A stretch of 6,015 nucleotides of DNA from Bacteroidota bacterium (GTDB lineage: Bacteria; Bacteroidota; Bacteroidia; Bacteroidales; B39-G9). How positions within the stretch are numbered: the stretch's first letter is position 1; each line of letters starts with the position of its first letter. Position numbers and translations under genes: made by a program. The DNA is taken from NCBI GenBank assembly GCA_030592465.1, contig JAUVJB010000191.1, forward strand, positions 1 to 6,015, written 5' to 3'. Below, piece by piece: positions 5,652-6,015 of this stretch. The notes under the pieces are model-generated. The model was not told the origin of the DNA. It was given only the letters and a program-made list of their open reading frames with translations, and did no database searches.

Positions 5652-6015
5652 ATGATAAAACAATATAAATCGTTAGATAAAAAAAGAATTAAAAAAATTT
5701 TAAACTTATTGAATAGTGAATACATTCCACATCTTGCTGATCAAGTAAATATTGATGGATATGCAGATAAGTTGGCAAAAAATGCAAGTTTTGTTATTTG
5801 TCAAGAAAATAACAAAGATGTCGGAATAATTGGATATTATTTAAATAATGAGTTTGCTTTTATTTCAACGTTCGGATTACATTCTAATTATCAAGGAAAA
5901 GGAATTGCAAAAAAAATGTTTGAATGCTTTATTTCAGATTTAGGTAACATTACAACAATATTTTTAGAAGTTCATGCCGATAATAATAAAGCTATTAAAT
6001 TTTATAATAAATTAG
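5652..6015 (+). CDS. GNAT family N-acyltransferase, truncated by the window edge
   Basis: An open frame starts at ATG 5652, six bases after the pyruvyl transferase stop, and continues past the right edge (121 complete codons visible). The visible part has the GNAT layout: a helical N-terminus, a central strand pair (SFVICQENNKDVGIIGYYL), and motif A with FGLHSNYQGKGIAKKMFE (about 74-91). In motif A, QGKGIA is the acyl-CoA pyrophosphate-binding loop (Q/R-x-x-G-x-G/A). Motif B-like LEVHADNNKAIKFYNKL sits at the edge. About 20-40 residues are probably missing, judging from normal GNAT length. GNAT enzymes transfer acetyl or other acyl groups from CoA to amines. In this operon the amine of the aminosugar made by the VioA-like enzyme is a plausible acceptor (inference). 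The best-known Qui4N acetyltransferases (VioB/PglD type) are left-handed beta-helix proteins, which this is not. Confidence 0.85.
   Translation, partial: MIKQYKSLDKKRIKKILNLLNSEYIPHLADQVNIDGYADKLAKNASFVICQENNKDVGIIGYYLNNEFAFISTFGLHSNYQGKGIAKKMFECFISDLGNITTIFLEVHADNNKAIKFYNKL

Overview
The window is a very AT-rich, single-strand (+) segment of a surface-polysaccharide (O-antigen, capsule or exopolysaccharide) locus. The A-rich leaders without a clear Shine-Dalgarno, the strong A/T codon bias and the style of the intergenic repeats suggest a member of the Bacteroidota. That is an inference from composition; no ribosomal or other marker gene is present.

Layout: (1) positions 1-138 hold the last part of a non-hydrolysing UDP-GlcNAc 2-epimerase (WecB type) that cannot be read in one frame. 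(2) A Wzx-type flippase of the MOP/PST superfamily (131-1564) overlaps that tail by 8 bases. (3) A 427-base gene-free stretch (1565-1991) is built from short repeated blocks, one of which supplies the start codon of the next gene. (4) Four closely spaced genes follow: a DegT/DnrJ/EryC1/StrS sugar aminotransferase resembling VioA (1992-3104), an ATP-grasp ligase (3112-4314), a polysaccharide pyruvyl transferase family protein (4344-5645), and a GNAT N-acyltransferase running off the right edge (5652-6015).

How the genes could work together (inference): the aminotransferase puts an amino group on a nucleotide-linked keto-deoxysugar. The ATP-grasp ligase and/or the GNAT enzyme then acylate that amine, the ligase possibly with an amino acid or other carboxylic acid. 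The pyruvyl transferase family protein adds a pyruvyl ketal or a related group, and the flippase moves the lipid-linked repeat unit across the inner membrane. No glycosyltransferase, polymerase or initiating transferase lies in the window, so this is only part of the locus.

The least ordinary parts are the mosaic repeat region at 1565-1991, the frame-broken wecB tail, and the aminotransferase/ATP-grasp/pyruvyltransferase/GNAT cassette, which may make an unusual N-acylated aminosugar. I see no CRISPR array, transposase, tRNA or rRNA.
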